Assembly: GCA_934167785.1 (NCBI GenBank)
Contig: CAKPLX010000048.1
Location: 1 to 8,189 of the forward strand
Direction: 5' to 3'
Origin: an uncultured Bacilli bacterium
Lineage (GTDB): Bacteria > Bacillota_I > Bacilli_A > RF39 > UBA660
DNA: 8,189 nt
Below the pieces are notes generated by a model that was not told the DNA's origin, did not search any database, and saw nothing but the letters and a program-made list of their open reading frames with translations. This document shows, one piece after another, positions 5,691 through 8,189 of this stretch (positions are counted from its first letter, which is position 1; every line of letters begins with the position of its first letter). The position numbers and the translations under genes were made by a program.

Positions 5691-6095
5691 ATGTTTAATA
5701 AAAATAAGTTTGCAGAAATTTTGCAAGAAATAATTTCAAAATATGATTCAATAACAAATTTTGCAGAAAAATCTTCACTAGATAGAACGTACCTTTCAAA
5801 ATATATCAATAAAAAATTAGAACATCCACCGTCACCAGATATATTAAGAAGGATATCGGACAATTCTAAAGATATGGCTAATTATCTTTACTTGCTATAT
5901 GTATGTAATTACTTAAATGATAATGAATATAACTATTGCATCACCCCAAAAATAAATGTTAACAATTTTGAAATTCAAGATAATTATTCTATGAATTTTA
6001 ATTTTACTCTATATAACAAATTAAATGATACGGGACAGCAAAAAGTAAATGATTATATAAAAGATTTAGTAAATACAAAAGAATACAATAAATAA
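5691..6095 (+). CDS. Repressor-type HTH protein without a protease domain (stl-like position)
   Basis: The product is 134 aa. The ATG at 5691 follows GGAGGTG by six bases and is preferred over a reading from 5676 that would begin at the presumed start site. Residues 5-60 carry an XRE-like HTH, with SITNFAEKSSLDRTYLSKYINKK as helices 2 and 3. Residues 100-130 (FNFTLYNKLNDTGQQKVNDYIKDLVN) match the short helical tail seen in many Firmicutes phage-type repressors. There is no Ser/Lys peptidase domain of the LexA/CI kind, so RecA-driven self-cleavage is not expected. Satellites with such repressors are usually induced by a helper-phage protein that binds the repressor. It sits between the divergent promoters and the integrase, the standard place of the island master repressor. 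Confidence 0.8.
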   Translation: MFNKNKFAEILQEIISKYDSITNFAEKSSLDRTYLSKYINKKLEHPPSPDILRRISDNSKDMANYLYLLYVCNYLNDNEYNYCITPKINVNNFEIQDNYSMNFNFTLYNKLNDTGQQKVNDYIKDLVNTKEYNK

Positions 6096-6098
6096 AAA

Positions 6099-6140
6099 GG
6101 ATAATGCGTTAAAGGTTTTGGCAAACGACACGCACTATCC
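6099..6140 (+). other. Conserved-looking hairpin between repressor and integrase
   Basis: GGATAATGCG (6099-6108) pairs with CGCACTATCC (6131-6140) with one mismatch. Inside the 22-nt loop CGTT/AACG and GTTT/AAAC can pair further. It starts four bases after the repressor stop. No T-run follows, so it is a poor intrinsic terminator. A small hairpin CACT-AAAAA-AGTG follows at 6151-6163, and a perfect 14-bp AT palindrome lies at 6172-6185. An RNA regulatory structure ahead of the integrase is possible. Confidence 0.4.
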
Positions 6141-6245
6141 ACATACAAAACACTAAAAAAGTGATTGTAAGTATATTATAATATAAATACTTTCATTTTT
6201 TCAAGTGTTTAATAAAAATATTTGAATATGGAGGTATTTTTTTAT

Positions 6246-7554
6246 ATGGCAAAAAAATATAATTGCACAATTAATGGTGTTCAATATTTTCGAAAATCAA
6301 AAGTAATTGGACATGATATAAAGGGAAAACCAATTCGTAAATACTTTTATGGAGATGGTGAAAAAGATGCAGATAGACAAATAGAAGAATTTATGAATAA
6401 ATTAAAAAGTGGCTTAAATGTAAATGTAGAAAATTTAACAGTAGAACAAGCAATGCATCAATGGCTATTTGATGTACGATTACATTCCAGAAAAATAAAA
6501 TCTGCTTCATTTGAAAAAGATGAATGTAATTATAGAAATTACATAAAAGGGTCAGCAATAGGTTGTTTACATATTCAAAATGCGGTTTCACTTCCGTTTC
6601 AGCGATATTATAAAGAGTTATATACCAAAGGACATAAAGTTTATAACGAAAAGACAAAAAAATATGAATATAAAAAAGTAAGCAGCAATAAAATTTTTGA
6701 TATAAATAAAACTTTAAGGGCATTTTTTACATATTGCATAAAAGAACATTATACATTAAATAACCCTTGTACTTTAAATAATATAGAGATTCCACGGAAA
6801 TGCTGATGGTGACGAAGATGATACAGAAGAAGAAGGAAATAATATACAAGTTTTTAATGATACAGAATTACAAACAATTATTAATAATTTAAAATATAAA
6901 TCAAATAAAGATAATACTTTTAATGTTATGATATTACTTGATATTGTTACTGGTTTGAGGTCTGGAGAATTACGAGGGCTAAAGAAAAAATTCATAAATG
7001 AAAATATAGTAAAAGTTAGAAATACATTAAAAAGAATTAAGGTCTTTGATAGTCCAACCAAATACCACTATGAAACAAAATTGATAAGACCAAAATCAAA
7101 AGCAAGTATAAGAACAATAAATGTTCCAAGCAATTTTTATTTGATTTTAGAACAGTATCTTCAAGAACAAGAATTAAAATGGAAAGAAAATGGACTAAAA
7201 TTTAACGATAACTCTTTAATATTTACTACAAAGAATTGTAAACCAATTGAAAGTAGTAGTTTTAGGAAAAGATGGCAACGATTTTTGAAAAAAATAAATG
7301 TGGAATACAAAAAGTTTCATTCTATTAGAGATACTTATGCTACTAAACTTATAAGACTAGGGGCAAATATTACTACAGTTAAAGAATTATTAGGACATAG
7401 TAGCATAAAGATTACAGAAAAATATTATGTATTTGTTTTTCCAGAAGATAAGTCAAAAACTGCAAATCTATTAAATTCTTTGATTTCTCCTAAAAAACAA
7501 AAAATAATCAATAACAAGAAAACAAGTAAAACTAATGGGGTAAAAATGAGGTAA
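6246..7554 (+). CDS. int: Tyrosine site-specific integrase, one apparent +1 frameshift
   Basis: The ATG at 6246 follows GGAGGT (6230-6235). The standard frame ends at a TGA after 186 codons. Skipping the C at 6795 (CCA-C-GGA, an in-frame CGG) gives 435 aa. Residues 1-58 form an arm-binding domain (NCTINGVQYFRKSKVIGHD...RKYFYGD). Residues 64-178 form the SAM-like core-binding domain. An acidic linker (GNADGDEDDTEEEG) begins at 184, right at the shift. The catalytic domain runs about 203-415 with R238 (TGLRSGE), a Lys at 283 or 285 (RPKSKASIRT), H358 and R361 (HSIRD), H384 (LGHSS) and Y394 (EKYYVF). All catalytic residues are present, so decay beyond the shift is not evident. The last codons coincide with an arm-type repeat, and the right attachment repeat follows 53 bp later. 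Only a weak promoter (TATAAT at 6177) is visible, so it may be co-transcribed with the repressor. Confidence 0.9.
7535..7554 (+). promoter_or_regulatory. Candidate integrase arm sites, right end
   Basis: ATGGGGTAA (7535-7543) and ATGAGGTAA (7546-7554) are direct repeats with an 11-bp period. They mirror 180-188 and 191-199 at the left end; over 15 bp the two ends differ at one position. They overlap the last integrase codons, and the stop codon lies within the second copy. Confidence 0.5.
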
Positions 7555-7562
7555 GTTCAAAA

Positions 7563-7607
7563 ATACTGTAGGAATTAATTTGATAAACTCCTACAGTATC
7601 AATTGTT
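7563..7607 (+). terminator. Hairpin after the integrase
   Basis: A perfect 11-bp stem (7563-7573 with 7589-7599, ATACTGTAGGA / TCCTACAGTAT) has a 15-nt loop and is followed by CAATTGTTTT. It separates the integrase from the attachment repeat. The T-rich tail is short and interrupted, so termination is probable but may be partial. Confidence 0.7.
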
Positions 7608-7653
7608 TTGGTGCACCAGGAGGGATTTGAACCCCCGACCTTCCGGTTCGTAG
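7608..7653 (-). repeat. Right attachment repeat: 3' fragment of tRNA-Arg (ACG)
   Basis: The first 41 bp match 37-77 with one difference (7628). The tRNA-like reading continues to 7653 and shows an anticodon loop CTACGAA, hence anticodon ACG (arginine). Beyond that the 5' strand of the anticodon stem should read TCCGG but does not, and no D-arm or acceptor 5' strand follows. This copy is therefore also only a 3' fragment. It marks the integrase-side end of the element, giving about 7,571 bp if recombination occurs between the two repeats. Confidence 0.85.
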
Positions 7654-7788
7654 ACGAGAGATAGGCAATAAAGAAAAACTATTAAAATAGATATAATGCA
7701 CTAATATCAAGAATTAAATGAATTTTTAAAAATTAAAATAGTTTATAAAAGGGTAATAAAAGTTAAAAAAAATTAAAAAATAACCTCA

Positions 7789-7908
7789 TTTTAGGGGAAC
7801 AATTAAATAAAAACTGGGGAACTTCTTTAGAAAACAGTTGGTAAAAAAATAAAATCAGGGAAAGTCTCTATTTTCAAATGTTTATCTGTTCCCCTAAAAA
7901 TTGGGGAA
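7789..7908. repeat. 13-bp inverted repeat with GGGGAA motifs
   Basis: TTTTAGGGGAACA (7789-7801) and its exact complement (7887-7899) enclose 85 bp. Related motifs are TGGGGAAC (7815-7822) and TTGGGGAA (7901-7908); the latter can also fold with TTCCCC (7889-7894). The G-runs stand out in a very AT-rich background. Function is unknown; protein-binding sites are likelier than coding sequence. Confidence 0.55.
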
Positions 7909-7972
7909 TACAAAATATTATTGTAATAAGTCTATTAAATTTTATAAAAATGGAGTGATGGAAATTATAAAG

Positions 7973-8019
7973 TGTTACAATGTAACGCACATGTAACACT
8001 CATGTAACAAATCTGTTAC
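7973..8019 (+). repeat. ATGTAAC iterons, 11-bp period, flanked by inverted copies
   Basis: ATGTAAC occurs at 7980-7986, 7991-7997 and 8002-8008, exactly 11 bp apart. Inverted copies TGTTAC lie at 7973-7978 and 8014-8019 on the two sides. Repeats phased on one face of the helix suggest binding of an initiator or regulator, as in iteron origins. No gene for a matching protein lies in this part of the window. Confidence 0.6.
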
Positions 8020-8189
8020 GGAGAGAAAGATATAGATATAGAGATAGATAATAAGATGATAGATTATATATTTAATTTTATTATAATAAAAGCAAAGTGA
8101 TTTTAGGAAAAGTACAGTACAAAAAATAGCCTTTTTCATATACTTTTTAAGATCTAAAAAAATGCTATGTTTAAAGATAAAGAAATGCT

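Larger units (their letters stand above)
7654..8189. other. Gene-free right flank with ordered repeats; possible start of a second element
   Basis: No ORF with a ribosome binding site is visible in either strand. The stretch holds a GGGTAATAA (7751-7759) about as far from its tRNA repeat as the similar motif is at the left end. It also holds a 13-bp inverted repeat (7789-7801 with 7887-7899), several GGGGAA motifs, and a set of ATGTAAC iterons (7973-8019). Codons after the iterons in one frame read EKDIDIEIDNK, similar to the low-complexity stretch of phage replisome organiser proteins, but stop codons interrupt every frame upstream. It may be a decayed phage replication region; this is a weak inference. 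Confidence 0.4.

Noticed and set aside
6792..6810. Stop-codon readthrough (TGA as Trp) to join the two integrase halves
   Set aside because: The catalytic half is in a different frame, and the original frame meets further TGA codons at once (TGC TGA TGG TGA). A +1 shift is needed, not readthrough.
37..7653. A functional tRNA gene at either repeat
   Set aside because: Both copies lack the D-arm, the 5' acceptor strand and the 5' half of the anticodon stem.
7973..8019. A CRISPR array
   Set aside because: The repeat unit is only 7 bp with 4-bp gaps, far too short, and no cas gene is present.
7975..8139. A minus-strand ORF of about 54 codons in the right flank
   Set aside because: It has no ribosome binding site, and its sequence is the complement of the ATGTAAC iterons and GATATA repeats, so it looks like a shadow.

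Overview
The window is a low-GC Firmicutes-type sequence, probably Clostridia-like. It is very AT-rich, with strong AAAGGAGG-type ribosome binding sites, near-perfect TTGACA/TATAAT promoters and TAA as almost the only stop codon. Positions 37 to about 7648 hold a compact integrated element of about 7.6 kb. It is bounded by a 41-bp direct repeat made of the 3' part of an arginine tRNA gene (minus strand, CCA included). The gene order resembles a Gram-positive phage-inducible chromosomal island (PICI, phage satellite): integrase, repressor, divergent early promoter, second HTH regulator, excisionase-like protein, primase-helicase, iteron origin, phage-type small protein, then accessory genes. 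No capsid, tail or lysis genes are present.

Layout: 37-77 left attachment repeat; 78-205 candidate integrase/excisionase arm sites; 206-1838 three minus-strand accessory genes (two membrane-anchored proteins with extracytoplasmic domains and one small protein); 1839-1961 divergent promoter region; 1962-2201 a small Cro/CI-type regulator on the plus strand; 2239-2634 a small phage protein with a KGG motif, readable only if three apparent +1 frameshifts are bridged; 2665-2898 a candidate replication origin, with short iterons in opposite orientation flanking an AT-only segment; 2888-4723 primase-helicase; 4724-5026 a non-coding interval with hairpins; 5027-5534 excisionase-like and HTH genes; 5535-5690 back-to-back promoters; 5691-6095 repressor; 6246-7554 tyrosine integrase with one apparent +1 frameshift; 7608-7648 the second attachment repeat; 7649-8189 no intact gene, but several ordered repeats.

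Likely logic: the repressor holds the leftward promoter off. Relief of repression would express the HTH/Xis/primase operon, excise the element with the integrase and replicate it from the iteron origin. The left-hand genes look like cargo under their own promoter and regulator. Neither tRNA repeat continues into a tRNA 5' half, so the complete tRNA should lie to the right of the window and a second element may begin at 7649.

The most striking observation concerns the codon CGG. By my reading it is absent in frame from all eight intact genes (about 1,480 codons). It occurs four times in the two interrupted genes, and each time it sits exactly at an apparent +1 frameshift (AAA-C-GGT, GAA-C-GGA, TTA-C-GGA, CCA-C-GGA). 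Skipping that C restores a full 130-aa protein and a full 435-aa integrase with all catalytic residues. This could be CGG-triggered +1 frameshifting or quadruplet decoding in the host, or a systematic sequence error. I cannot decide between them from the sequence alone.
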